Positions 27,015-36,380 of a DNA stretch of 64,000 bases are shown here, piece after piece (position 1 is the stretch's first letter; every line of letters starts with the position of its first letter). This DNA comes from Shewanella ulleungensis (lineage in GTDB: Bacteria > Pseudomonadota > Gammaproteobacteria > Enterobacterales > Shewanellaceae): positions 1-64,000 of the forward strand of contig NZ_BMQW01000007.1 of the NCBI RefSeq assembly GCF_014648315.1, read 5' to 3'. Position numbers and translations under genes: made by a program. The notes beneath the pieces were generated by a model. It had not been told where the DNA came from. It worked only from the letters and a program-made list of their open reading frames with translations, and did no database searches.

Positions 27015-28832
27015 ATGCACCATAAAAGTTTATTAGCTATTTTAATTTCTAGCGCACTCTTAATCGGTTGTGGCTCATCAGACGATGACTCAGCCACAGA
27101 TGTAAGCCAACCAGATGCAGGCATACCAACCACACCAACAACGCCTCCTGTATCAGAATTCGACCAGCAAATAAGTGGTTTAGCGGTATACCAGGGCGCA
27201 TTATCTGGCGCTACAGTATGTGCAGATTTAAATAAAAACTTAAGCTGTGATAGCGATGAACCATTTGCAATTACCGATGCTGATGGTAACTATCAAATAG
27301 ACTGGAAGAGCGAAGTTGAAACGCCAGACTATTACTTAGTGGCTAACTGGCAAGCAGCAACAGCAACACAAGCAATCCAGGCCCGCTCTTTAGCACTTAA
27401 GGTTAAAAACCCGACTAACCGAGCAGCACCAAAAGCTATCGTTAATGATGCAGGACAAGGGACATTAATCGCAAGCCCACAATACAATGGCGCGATTAAC
27501 AACCTAACTCATATTAAACAGTCTCGCATTATAGAAATGATGAATCAAAACCTGTCTGACAGTGACATTAGTCAACTATCAACCGAGTTAGACACGCTAT
27601 TAGCTATTTTGTATCAATTAGATGCAAATACCCTGTACTCAGTTTCTGCTGAAATGTCAGCCACCGCGAGTTTTACCCGCATAGACTATGTCATTGCCTA
27701 TTTACAACAAGTCATCACGACTCAAATTCCAAACATAATCGCAGCAGAAAAAATTCTTGCTGCGACTTATGCAGAGCTTTGGCAAATATTAAGTGATAGC
27801 GGTCTGTCTATCGAAGAGTTCTTTTCAGATGACGCCTTTACCTTAGTCATTAATATACTCTTTAGCGATTCAGCCATCGCATTAGGATTTACAGAATTAC
27901 CTATCGATTCGCGTATTTTGTCACAAAACGATTGGGATGTTGTGCTAGGTAATATCATTAATGATAAAGGTTTCACTAACACCTTATCGCTTACTTTATC
28001 TTCTGATCTGAGTGCATTTTCTATGCAAAATGCCGACAACACAAAAGTGTTAACCTGGATCTCCGCTCTGGCCGGTCAAGCCCTAGCATTTGAAGCACCA
28101 ATAGATGAAGACGATGACGAGCTTACCGAATGTTGGCACACAACAGACAAACGCTGGTATACAGAGGACAATGGCCCTGTAACCGAACCTAGCATTACAG
28201 GTAATACCTACAACACGGTTTATGCAGGAACGAATGTCCCTATTACTATCGACATCAATAAAATCAATAACGCCAACACCAGCGACTTTTGGCTGTCAGT
28301 GTTAAATACATCACCAGAAATGCTAAAATTAGACGCATTAACCTGGCCAGATACACTATACAGTCTAACCATCACTCAAGCCGAAGATGTAATGTGCCGA
28401 GTAGTTGAAGATTATGAAACATACGCGCTATCAAGCTTTGTCACTGAAGAAACACTTTCGACAACAATGGTAGCCGAAGCTTTATTTGGTTTTTATTTCC
28501 CGCTCGACATCATCATTGATGAAGAAGATCAAACCATTGCTTTGCTTGATAGCGATGGCAACATTGAACAACGTTATCAAATGACAAAAAGCACAAGTCC
28601 AAGTGATCAGTTATTAATTAAAGTCGCTGAAATCGTCGAAGGCACCGCACAGGAATATGTCTATCCAGACTACTTCTTATTTGTTGACCAACAGCTTATG
28701 AAAGTTGAACTCAATGAAAAAATGCAAACGTCTGCTTCTAACAATGTGTCAGTCACCTTTGATAACAACACAGGGTTTACTCAAACGTTATACCAACACT
28801 TATATGATCAGGTTAATCCACTGGTATTTTAA
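27015..28832 (+). CDS. Large unrecognised lipoprotein
   Basis: A 605-residue protein with a lipoprotein signal (LLIGC, Cys at residue 19), an Asp/Ser/Thr/Pro-rich linker (about 20-48) and an N-terminal segment ISGLAVYQGALSGATVCADLNKNLSCDSDEPFAITDADGNYQI, typical of small carboxypeptidase-regulatory-like or EF-hand-like repeats in Shewanella lipoproteins. The rest matches no family I know. It is anchored in the outer or inner membrane. The LuxR-like regulator lies upstream and a strong terminator follows. Confidence 0.75.
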   Translation: MHHKSLLAILISSALLIGCGSSDDDSATDVSQPDAGIPTTPTTPPVSEFDQQISGLAVYQGALSGATVCADLNKNLSCDSDEPFAITDADGNYQIDWKSEVETPDYYLVANWQAATATQAIQARSLALKVKNPTNRAAPKAIVNDAGQGTLIASPQYNGAINNLTHIKQSRIIEMMNQNLSDSDISQLSTELDTLLAILYQLDANTLYSVSAEMSATASFTRIDYVIAYLQQVITTQIPNIIAAEKILAATYAELWQILSDSGLSIEEFFSDDAFTLVINILFSDSAIALGFTELPIDSRILSQNDWDVVLGNIINDKGFTNTLSLTLSSDLSAFSMQNADNTKVLTWISALAGQALAFEAPIDEDDDELTECWHTTDKRWYTEDNGPVTEPSITGNTYNTVYAGTNVPITIDINKINNANTSDFWLSVLNTSPEMLKLDALTWPDTLYSLTITQAEDVMCRVVEDYETYALSSFVTEETLSTTMVAEALFGFYFPLDIIIDEEDQTIALLDSDGNIEQRYQMTKSTSPSDQLLIKVAEIVEGTAQEYVYPDYFLFVDQQLMKVELNEKMQTSASNNVSVTFDNNTGFTQTLYQHLYDQVNPLVF

Positions 28833-28874
28833 CTCTAGTTGTGTCGTCTAATTTAAGGCGTTGTCACAGATAAC

Positions 28875-28913
28875 AATAAACCCCATAAGCAAAAGCGAAT
28901 GGGGTTTATTTTT
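28875..28913. terminator. Bidirectional terminator after the lipoprotein gene
   Basis: AATAAACCCCAT (28875-28886) pairs with ATGGGGTTTATT (28899-28910), then more T residues. It separates two convergent genes. Confidence 0.85.
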
Positions 28914-28961
28914 GATGCGGCATTACAATTGCGCGTTAATAAATGATCACTCACATAGACT

Positions 28962-29561
28962 TTACAGCTCTTCTTGCGCTTGCATACGCTCAACATCTTG
29001 CTTGGTGTATCCCATCGCTTCGGTGACATAGCACATCTTCACCAGTTGGAACATTTGCACCAAACTACCCACCTGCCCTGCATGCATTTGTAAGTTTAAT
29101 ACTGCCATCGTAGCAGCCATTTCATCACCCGGCGCGACCGTGTTAGTTAACTCAGATAAAGATTGATTTTTAGTTGCGACCTCATTAATAAGCTGATTAT
29201 ATTCAGTGACATTTTCAGGTGTATAACAGGTCGAGGTTTCAGGTAACTGCGCTAAAAACTGCTCATACTCTTTGACAAACAGCTTAGCTTGCACCAGCGT
29301 CTGCTCGCCTAGAGCTTGTAACTCTGTCACCTTACCGCTTTGAAATACTGCAGCAGCATTACCCGACGCCACGAGCTGATTAAACTCATCCATCAACACT
29401 AATTGTTTTTCTGATATCACTTTTGCATCTTGGGCAATCGGTTTAGTTTTAGCCTCAAATGCATCAATAGCGCCTTGGTTGCTCGCCAATGTTGCAAAGC
29501 TCATTGTGGTAATGGCAGTAGTCATGGCCATCAGCAAGCTGGCTTTTTTAAAAATGTTCAT
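28962..29561 (-). CDS. Unrecognised secreted helical protein
   Basis: 199 residues from the ATG at 29561, with AGGATG at a workable spacing (an ATG at 29570 sits too close to that signal). Signal peptide about 1-27 (MTTAITTMSFATLASNQ). The mature part is strongly helical, rich in Gln, Glu and Ala, with a Cys in TCYTP and one in KMCYV. It resembles no family I can name and is probably periplasmic. Confidence 0.65.
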   Translation of the reverse strand: MNIFKKASLLMAMTTAITTMSFATLASNQGAIDAFEAKTKPIAQDAKVISEKQLVLMDEFNQLVASGNAAAVFQSGKVTELQALGEQTLVQAKLFVKEYEQFLAQLPETSTCYTPENVTEYNQLINEVATKNQSLSELTNTVAPGDEMAATMAVLNLQMHAGQVGSLVQMFQLVKMCYVTEAMGYTKQDVERMQAQEEL

Positions 29562-29610
29562 CAATAACATCCTGTTAGTTGAGTTTTAAATAAGTGCTTA
29601 TAATAAATCC

Positions 29611-29659
29611 AGTGTTTAGTGTTTAGTGTTTAGTGTTTAGTGTTTAGTGTTTAGTGTTT
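29611..29659. repeat. Heptanucleotide tandem repeat (AGTGTTT)x7
   Basis: Seven perfect AGTGTTT copies. The repeat begins in the intergenic region and runs into the 3' end of the minus-strand membrane-protein gene, covering its last codons and TAA stop (29651-29653). Each unit read on the minus strand contains TAA, so copy-number change should hardly alter the protein. Confidence 0.95.
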
Positions 29660-30682
29660 CAGATATGGTATTAACCAACTGTGAATGGCATAGCTGTGTT
29701 GTGTTGGTAATCTAAAAGCTAACCATTCGGCACCTAATCGAGTCACTAAATACGTATTTCTGGTAATGTTTACTACGCCAATGATATCTGAACGTTTATA
29801 GGTTTTTTCGTTAAACACACCATGTTTAACAATCAAAGTATCATTATAAATTCTGAGTTTTGTCCCCGCGGCGCGGTAAAAAAATACCCAAGAAAAAAAA
29901 CCAATCAGTAACGCTGATAAAGCATATTGAACTGGCAAGGATACATAAGGCGTAAAAACGGATTCAGAAAAGAATAATATAAATATCGAAATAAAAAATG
30001 ATATGCCTATGGTACTCATCGCAAACAGCCAAAATCTTAATGATGTAAAAGGCATGCCGCCGATAGTTAGTTGCTGAAAGCCTGATTCATGTACTAAATC
30101 ACCTGTTGGAAGTGCAGTCGGCTTATGGTCTTTTAATAACCCTTTGGTACTAAATTTGTGCCTTTTATGCTGAACAACTAATGCCAAATCGGTATCAAAG
30201 TGTTTTTCAAAAAACATCACGACATTGATCATGGTTGAAACATTTCTGATAGTGATATGCCATTCAGGGAAGCTATAAAACTTAAGCGCATAATGATGCC
30301 TAACTATTTCTTGACGATCAAAAAAAGCGTTAAATTCACCGGTAATGAAACCAGACATTTCGAGTAATGAAAGATTGTTATTCGTCACTGTCTCTTTTTC
30401 TTTGGTTATACCGAACCAGGACTTTGTTTTCACCACCTCTTTACGGGTCGCATCAATAGTTAATCGGTTACGCTTAAACATAGGGAAGAATAAACAACTG
30501 CCGACAAGGGCTATAATGAGTGGCATGAATATCTCGCCCGTATCTTGGTAGCCAAACCAACCTAAATAAATAATACCTGCCCCCATGGCGGCCATACCAA
30601 TACCAAAAACGAAGTCGATAATGCCACCAGTATCTTGCAGCACAATGCAATCATCATTCTGCTTACAAATTTTATAACTCAT
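29651..30682 (-). CDS. Unrecognised membrane protein A of the 29.6-34.0 kb cluster
   Basis: 343 residues, with AAAGGGA before the ATG. Two N-terminal membrane segments (about 22-44 and 50-68), then FKRNRLTIDATRKEVVKTKSW and a soluble part, two more membrane segments (about 215-270), and a C-terminal strand-rich domain with TKLRIYNDTLIVKHGVFNEKTYKRSDIIGVV, like bacterial PH-like domains. Layout and the IDATRK motif recur in the 31373-32611 gene. The 3' end lies inside a heptamer repeat. Function unknown. Confidence 0.65.
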   Translation of the reverse strand: MSYKICKQNDDCIVLQDTGGIIDFVFGIGMAAMGAGIIYLGWFGYQDTGEIFMPLIIALVGSCLFFPMFKRNRLTIDATRKEVVKTKSWFGITKEKETVTNNNLSLLEMSGFITGEFNAFFDRQEIVRHHYALKFYSFPEWHITIRNVSTMINVVMFFEKHFDTDLALVVQHKRHKFSTKGLLKDHKPTALPTGDLVHESGFQQLTIGGMPFTSLRFWLFAMSTIGISFFISIFILFFSESVFTPYVSLPVQYALSALLIGFFSWVFFYRAAGTKLRIYNDTLIVKHGVFNEKTYKRSDIIGVVNITRNTYLVTRLGAEWLAFRLPTQHSYAIHSWLIPYLKH

Positions 30683-30700
30683 AAATCCCTTTAATATTTT

Positions 30701-30805
30701 TTAGGCATTAACAAAATAATGCCCTTTAGTGGCAATACGTAATTGCTCTGGCAACCCTAGCGGATTGATAAATTTAGACTGTTTAGATAATTGAGAATAC
30801 TGCAT
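30701..30805 (-). CDS. Possible 34-residue small protein
   Basis: ATG at 30805-30803 with AAGGAT upstream and a TAA at 30701, 18 bases before the next gene. The product begins MQYSQLSKQSKF and ends GHYFVNA. It has no signal or membrane segment and no family I know. It could be a small translated ORF coupled to the downstream membrane protein or a remnant of a larger gene. Confidence 0.35.
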   Translation of the reverse strand: MQYSQLSKQSKFINPLGLPEQLRIATKGHYFVNA

Positions 30806-30863
30806 TCGTTATCCTTAACAACAATACGAAATATTAATTCATAAATATAGAAACCAATTGATT

Positions 30864-31247
30864 TTATTGATCCTTATCTAGCCAGCCGGGTAAACCATCA
30901 TCGTCATAATCAACATTAAATGAGTCGAAATAACCAAGGTAATACTCTCGCGCATCCCAAATGTTATCTTTATCAGTATCGTGGGTTAAGTTATTAATAC
31001 CCATTGCAGATTCCAGATCATCACTGAGCGCATATCCATCTCTATCAATAAAGGTTGTGGCATTGTAGATAAAACTATCTTTACCATCAAAATCAATGTC
31101 ATTAACACTGATGTGATACTTTCCGTCTTTTAAGAACCCAACGTTAATTGCAATAATTTTCAATGCGTTATTTATTGGTATTTTACCAAAATTCAATGCA
31201 ATCTTCGCCTGAAAAATAGATATTGGGTTTAAAGCCAGAGTCATCAT
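30864..31247 (-). CDS. Asp-rich, calcium-binding-like fragment or small protein
   Basis: 127 residues. The C-terminal half carries thrombospondin type 3-like acidic repeats (DRDGYALSDDLES, HDTDKDNIWDA, VDYDDDGLPGWLDKDQ). No signal peptide is present and the ribosome binding site is poor, so it may be the 3' remnant of a larger secreted calcium-binding protein rather than an intact gene. Confidence 0.5.
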   Translation of the reverse strand: MMTLALNPISIFQAKIALNFGKIPINNALKIIAINVGFLKDGKYHISVNDIDFDGKDSFIYNATTFIDRDGYALSDDLESAMGINNLTHDTDKDNIWDAREYYLGYFDSFNVDYDDDGLPGWLDKDQ

Positions 31248-31372
31248 TGTAGTGAAGCACTAGGATATAAAATTCATATTTCGATATTTGTCTATACCAT
31301 TTCCCTGAGATTTCACGTTTATAACACTAACTCTGTCCTGTTCTGACAACGTTAATGACGTTGCTTTTGCTG

Positions 31373-32611
31373 TTAAATCAAATAACGAATATACAGCGAG
31401 TACAAGCCAAAGCCTGTCATACCTAGTAGCGCTATAGCCATCGGTATGAGTATGTAAAAACGCCATACCGCTGCTATTTTTGGGATTTGCGTCAACGTTG
31501 CACTGTAGCCGAGTTGAGACAGTGCAATAACAAATTTATTACTATCAAATGTTTGCCCTGCTAACGTAGTGCTTTCACCGTGACTCACATCAATGTTTAC
31601 TTTAAATACAAAAGGTCGCCTGTATTGCCTCCAGGTACCGTCACCATCGCCAGCTTTATACCAATTCCACTCAATATTAATTGATTTAATCGCAGACTTT
31701 TCTATCTGTCTAACTTGCTTGTCCTCAAAATACACTCTTGGAATAACAAGTGAATTTTCGCTGATAACAATCTCATTAGGAGTCGATATCCCCTGTGTAT
31801 AATGCTTATCGTAAATGAGCTTTCGCCTTACAGCAGATACCACAACCCCAAGTAGTGCAACCACGGTGGCAGCTACGATATTTTGGCTGGAATAAAGGAT
31901 AAACAGGGCAGCCATAAAACTAATATAACTTGAAGCCCAGACTTGATGAAAGTATTGCCGAGGTAAAGGCAGCATAAACAGTGTGACGGGGTATTGTAAT
32001 TTTATCGGGTCGTTAAATAGCTTAATCCCAATAAAGGCTTTTACGGTATCTTGGTCGAGCGGAACTGAACTAAAGGTTGGCCAATCTTTACGACTAACGC
32101 TATCAAATTGACCGACAACATTAATCCCCTGCGACATTAACTCTTTTCGACATTGTTGCACCAATGCGGGCAACTTATGTTGCTTCACTTTTAACGATAT
32201 CGATATCGGTTCAGCAAATTGAGTTTGTTGACTCTCTTTAACATGCAAAATCACTTTATAAGTATTATGCACTTCTTTTAACTCAATATTTTTTATTACT
32301 GAGTAATCAACATTTTGTTGTTGAAGGGAATAAATGGATTTCCTCCCTAACTTGAAACCATGGAACCGTGTTAACACCTTGCGTGAGGCATCAAAGCACC
32401 ATCGACATTGATAACTAAACGCTACCAACATCGACAATATACTGAGCATTAAACGCCCGACAGATTCAGCCGAAAAAGAAAAGACACTTACCGCCAACAC
32501 CACATAAATCAGATTAAAGCATATAAAAATCCACTTTATTTTTTCAACGGCTGACACGACTGAAAATGATGACGCGGTAATCAATAACGTCCCTGTTAAC
32601 TTGTTAAACAT
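31373..32611 (-). CDS. Unrecognised membrane protein B of the 29.6-34.0 kb cluster
   Basis: 412 residues. Two N-terminal membrane segments (about 24-65) are followed by CRWCFDASRKVLTRFHGFKLG, which parallels the IDATRK segment of the 29651 protein. A central membrane pair (about 225-265), a PH-like segment (NEIVISENSLVIPRVYF...IEKSAIKSINIEW) and a last membrane helix (about 385-407) complete it. The shared order with its neighbour suggests an old duplication. Function unknown. Confidence 0.65.
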   Translation of the reverse strand: MFNKLTGTLLITASSFSVVSAVEKIKWIFICFNLIYVVLAVSVFSFSAESVGRLMLSILSMLVAFSYQCRWCFDASRKVLTRFHGFKLGRKSIYSLQQQNVDYSVIKNIELKEVHNTYKVILHVKESQQTQFAEPISISLKVKQHKLPALVQQCRKELMSQGINVVGQFDSVSRKDWPTFSSVPLDQDTVKAFIGIKLFNDPIKLQYPVTLFMLPLPRQYFHQVWASSYISFMAALFILYSSQNIVAATVVALLGVVVSAVRRKLIYDKHYTQGISTPNEIVISENSLVIPRVYFEDKQVRQIEKSAIKSINIEWNWYKAGDGDGTWRQYRRPFVFKVNIDVSHGESTTLAGQTFDSNKFVIALSQLGYSATLTQIPKIAAVWRFYILIPMAIALLGMTGFGLYSLYIRYLI

Positions 32612-32769
32612 CCTATTCCTTAATCGAATTTACACTTTTTAAGATTATTGTCAGTGCCAACTAAATGCATCAAGAGCCTCGCTATCGACTATTTTTAACC
32701 ATATAATTCTATTACGTCATTAACATGCCGTTAATGAACAAAAAGGATAAGCAGGTACCATATAATGGC

Positions 32770-33273
32770 CTACAATAACGTAACAACCTTCCACTGGTTT
32801 TCTAAATAGGCTAGTTTACAGTATCCACTCGCTTGACGAGGTTTGTTGGTTTTCGGTGAAACAGTATCAAAACGATATCCCACCCATACCTCAAGATCAT
32901 GTCCACGCATCTGCGCAGATTGACGAACTAAATTATTGTTAGCGTTTTTAGCATCTTTAAACGCAAACTCGCGTCCTTCATCAATTCGGTAATTATCGAT
33001 ACCCAAATATGACTTGTTATAATATTTATCATGTAAGTCGGCTAAATGCATTTTTACTTGTTCATCTGTTGCTGGTATCTCAGCAAATATTGTTCTGAAT
33101 AACTTTACATCTTGATTGATTACGACATTAACTGATTTTTTACACAAGGAATGCGGTTCTGATAAGTTAATTTTCTTTGCGGCTTCCATCCATTGAGCTT
33201 GCTCATCTTCAGTCGCTCCCATTGACGCTGTCGAGATAAATAGTAATAAAATAATAGCGATTAATTTGTACAT
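32770..33273 (-). CDS. Unrecognised secreted protein
   Basis: 167 residues with a clear Sec signal (MYKLIAIILLLFISTASMGA). The mature part has two cysteines (SLCKKS and SGYCKLAYLENQWKVV) and a C-terminal strand pair reminiscent of NTF2-like folds, which is only an impression. It lies between two of the cluster's membrane-protein genes, all on the minus strand. Confidence 0.6.
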   Translation of the reverse strand: MYKLIAIILLLFISTASMGATEDEQAQWMEAAKKINLSEPHSLCKKSVNVVINQDVKLFRTIFAEIPATDEQVKMHLADLHDKYYNKSYLGIDNYRIDEGREFAFKDAKNANNNLVRQSAQMRGHDLEVWVGYRFDTVSPKTNKPRQASGYCKLAYLENQWKVVTLL

Positions 33274-33358
33274 GAAAACATCCTTTTAATTTACGTTTTT
33301 GCTTTACTAGCGCTTAAAAACTCACAATCAATCATGTATATAATCAATTGAATATACA

Positions 33359-34039
33359 CTACAAAAAATAGTGTTTCACTAGCATGCCTGTGACAACGGC
33401 ATTGACTAAAACAGGGAATGTTACGGCTATAATATTAGGCAAAAAAGCCCATGACCAATTGCCGTGCAGCGTTGTTAATGGGTAGTCGAAAAAACACAGC
33501 ATGTAAACAATGTGTTTAAGCGGGAAATACATCGCATTAAGGGTAATGACTTCACCGCTTTTTAGCTTAATATCACACGCGGTAATATGATTGCGCACAT
33601 GTAAACGATGCATTTGTGATTTATATTTTACCGTGATGCGCTCAATGTCATCGCGTTGTAACTCCAACTGCCCCACAGGCTTATTAATTATTGCATTCGC
33701 AGGAATGGCAATACGCTGCTGGCTAACATAGCAACGTAATGTCCCGGTAATACCGTAACGTCGCCTAACCAGCCAATAACGTCCTATTAAGTAGACAGGC
33801 AATAATCCAATGTTGATTAATACTAATGCACGAGCAAGCTCAGTATTAGGGTAATTAAGAGGTAAAACAGCTAAACCGACCATCAAAATAAGCAGTAACA
33901 ATGAAACACCTAAAGACAGAGGGTAACCTATATTAACGACATATAAACCCACGTCACTTTGCGCGTTAAAGTTACGCATCCCTTTTATGTAAAGGTTATA
34001 AAACCAAGATCTATCATCTAACGCTATTTTTTTTGCCAT
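33359..34039 (-). CDS. Unrecognised membrane protein C of the 29.6-34.0 kb cluster
   Basis: 226 residues from the ATG at 34039; a TTG at 34078 would add 13 residues and neither start has a strong ribosome binding site. Two membrane segments (about 38-90), a soluble strand-rich domain (CYVSQQRIAIPANAI...LQRDDIERITVKY...ACDIKLKSGEVITLNAMYFP) and a C-terminal membrane hairpin. The soluble domain follows the same PH-like order as the C-terminal parts of the 29651 and 31373 proteins. Function unknown. Confidence 0.6.
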   Translation of the reverse strand: MAKKIALDDRSWFYNLYIKGMRNFNAQSDVGLYVVNIGYPLSLGVSLLLLILMVGLAVLPLNYPNTELARALVLINIGLLPVYLIGRYWLVRRRYGITGTLRCYVSQQRIAIPANAIINKPVGQLELQRDDIERITVKYKSQMHRLHVRNHITACDIKLKSGEVITLNAMYFPLKHIVYMLCFFDYPLTTLHGNWSWAFLPNIIAVTFPVLVNAVVTGMLVKHYFL

Positions 34040-34315
34040 ATACTTACTAGTGAGCAATATCCTTATTAATGTACTCAAATGTTATCACCATCCACAGAAT
34101 GTTCACTAATAAACCCACTACCTTTTTCCTAATAAAATAGTATTCACTATTGAAAACATTCACAGGGATGTATCTGGGATAACAAAAACATCAAAAGTGA
34201 TAATAAAACAACCATCATATTACGAATTCATTTACACCTTATTGATGTTTGAATATCTTATGACCACTTAATGTTATTTCACAAAATATTGGATACCACA
34301 CAACAGGGAGTTGAT

Positions 34316-35764
34316 ATGTTAAAACCCGCGCTAATGTCATTGGCCGTTATTATGGCAATGATGCCTGCAATGAACGCCTATTCGGCAACATCACAAGAAT
34401 TGTTTTCTGAGCCTAAAGAGGTAAAAGACACAAAAAGTGAACTTAGACACTTCACGCTTGTGCAATTGATCACGGCAATTGATGGCAAAAACATTCTGTC
34501 AAAAGAAGTGAAAGGTAAACTGACTAGAACCAACTATGAGCTACCGCCGTCTTATACGCCGGCTCATTTAATCAATAACTATAAAAGCCAGCTTAACGCG
34601 CTAAATGCTGAGATTATTTTTGAATGTGAACAAGCAAGTTGTGGTGATGAAGATAAGTTACAGCAATTTATTAACCCGCTAGAAACAAATTCACGAACAT
34701 CTCCATCAGTGTTAACAGCAAAAATCACTTCACCTAAAAAACAAGTTTACGTATCGATATATGCGGCTAGTTGGGCTCGTTACACTAATTTAGAACTCGA
34801 TATTATTGAAGTCATCGATGAACCCTTAGATTTGGTCACCACTAATCAAGGTTATTTATCACAAGCTGTGAGTGAAATAGCGGTAAAAGACAATAGCGAT
34901 AAAGATACTAAAAACTCGGCTGACCACCCAATGTTAACTCGTATACCTGGTGCTTATATTAATGAATATACCAGCCATAGTTTTGGACAAGTTGCGGTAT
35001 TAATAGATAAAAACGGCAAGAAATTTGAGACTAAGATGCTAGACGGTAAAATCACCGATATTGGCTACGTGTTACCTCGCACTTATTCCGAATACGAGAT
35101 AAATGCTAACTACCAAAACGCGTTATCTAAACTTGGTTTTAATGAAGTTTATGCTTGTACAGGTAAAGAATGTGGCAAAAAAACGGAAATGTATGACGCC
35201 TTAAAATTACTCATGTCCAATGGTATGGACGACAGCCAGTTTTATCGTTTGTATAAGTTAGATCGGCCCGAGGGAAATGTTTATGTCATGGTGTATGTTA
35301 TTGGGTTTTCAGGGCAATTGTCAGCTGAAATCCGAATCATTGAAGAAACCACGTTAAACAATAACCGTGTGGGTATTGATTTGCAGGGCTTAACCGATGA
35401 AATAGCCAAAACCGGCCATGTGGCGCTAGACGGTTTATTGTTTAAATATGATAGCGATGAATTACTGCCAGAAGCTTATCCGATTGTTGAAGTCGTCGCT
35501 CAATACCTTCAAACGCACCCTAAACAGCTTTTTTATGTGGTAGGGCATTCAGACGACCAAGGTTCGCAAGCTTATAACCAAACCTTGTCAGAAAAACGTG
35601 CTACAGCAATTAAAACCCGCTTGATAAAACAGTTCTCTATTGCTGCACAACAAGTTGAAGCCAAAGGGGTTGGCGAGTACTCACCTATTGCCAATAACCT
35701 TGATGAAGCGGGCCAAAAACAAAATCGCCGGGTTGAACTGGTGATTCGCTCAGACAGTAAGTAA
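34316..35764 (+). CDS. OmpA-family C-terminal domain protein
   Basis: 482 residues from the ATG at 34316 behind AGGGAG (an upstream ATG at 34271 lacks one). Signal peptide about 1-23. Two copies of a DUF4892-like segment seem present: YELPPSYTPAHLINNYKSQLNALNAEIIFEC and YVLPRTYSEYEINANYQNALSKLGFNEVYAC, each followed by a Cys pair and a YVSIY/YVMVYV strand. The C-terminus (about 380-480) is an OmpA peptidoglycan-binding domain with VVGHSDDQGSQAYNQTLSEKRA and NRRVELVI. Probably anchored to peptidoglycan under the outer membrane. Confidence 0.82.
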   Translation: MLKPALMSLAVIMAMMPAMNAYSATSQELFSEPKEVKDTKSELRHFTLVQLITAIDGKNILSKEVKGKLTRTNYELPPSYTPAHLINNYKSQLNALNAEIIFECEQASCGDEDKLQQFINPLETNSRTSPSVLTAKITSPKKQVYVSIYAASWARYTNLELDIIEVIDEPLDLVTTNQGYLSQAVSEIAVKDNSDKDTKNSADHPMLTRIPGAYINEYTSHSFGQVAVLIDKNGKKFETKMLDGKITDIGYVLPRTYSEYEINANYQNALSKLGFNEVYACTGKECGKKTEMYDALKLLMSNGMDDSQFYRLYKLDRPEGNVYVMVYVIGFSGQLSAEIRIIEETTLNNNRVGIDLQGLTDEIAKTGHVALDGLLFKYDSDELLPEAYPIVEVVAQYLQTHPKQLFYVVGHSDDQGSQAYNQTLSEKRATAIKTRLIKQFSIAAQQVEAKGVGEYSPIANNLDEAGQKQNRRVELVIRSDSK

Positions 35765-35820
35765 CCATTCACAACAGACTGTATTTGGTTAAACCATTTA
35801 CGTTTATGATGTAAAAACAA

Positions 35821-35842
35821 AAAGGTAGCCTAGGCTACCTTT
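35821..35842. terminator. Bidirectional terminator (perfect 22-bp palindrome)
   Basis: AAAGGTAGCCT followed by its exact complement, then TTTCTATTTTT on the plus side and AAAAAC before it. It separates the convergent OmpA-domain and UPF0319 genes. Confidence 0.75.
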
Positions 35843-35924
35843 CTATTTTTATGCTTGTGGCTTTGAGTTGGAGTAATGGCTATGAGAAAGCCAAATAAAC
35901 ATATTGCGAAGTTAACCATACACG

Positions 35925-36380
35925 CTACTTAAGCATAAGTTGAGTGAGCAATTGCGCTTGAGAGAGTAACTCAACGTTATCATGATGCTGACCATTAACG
36001 GTTAATTTAACTTGTGGGTTATCTAAAAACTCACGGGCATCTTCGGCGCTGTAAATTGTCGGAGTGATGATTTCATAGCGTTGGTTTTTAGCCACATTTA
36101 ACGTGAGATAAAGTGGCTTTGAGCGAACCCAATAACCAGAATCATCCGCATTGTCTTGAAACAAATCACGGTAATTTATCTCTACTAACTGTTGGCCGCG
36201 CTTAAGGCCGATAGTGCTTTCAATACTAACATTTTCGCCATTAACGGTTTCGACAATGAACGAGTCTGGCACGGTTAAACTTGATGCCTGTACCTGAAAC
36301 CCAAATAACAAACTAAGGCTGATAATAACTGGGGTGACGATAGACTTAACTGCGCTCGCCTGGGTTGATAATAATCTCAT
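35925..36380 (-). CDS. UPF0319 (DUF2057, YccT-like) exported protein
   Basis: 151 residues with a signal peptide about 1-32 (LLFGFQVQAS). The mature protein opens LTVPDSFIVETVNGENV and continues LKRGQQLVEINYRDLF, like the YccT/UPF0319 family (RLSTDVDLLVLDGKKV in E. coli). Periplasmic and of unknown function. The mRNA leader folds into a long hairpin that buries the ribosome binding site, so translation is probably controlled. Confidence 0.75.
   Translation of the reverse strand: MRLLSTQASAVKSIVTPVIISLSLLFGFQVQASSLTVPDSFIVETVNGENVSIESTIGLKRGQQLVEINYRDLFQDNADDSGYWVRSKPLYLTLNVAKNQRYEIITPTIYSAEDAREFLDNPQVKLTVNGQHHDNVELLSQAQLLTQLMLK

Noticed and set aside
31260..31466. 68-codon minus-strand frame between two cluster genes
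   Set aside because: Mostly in another frame of the 31373-32611 gene and without a ribosome binding site.
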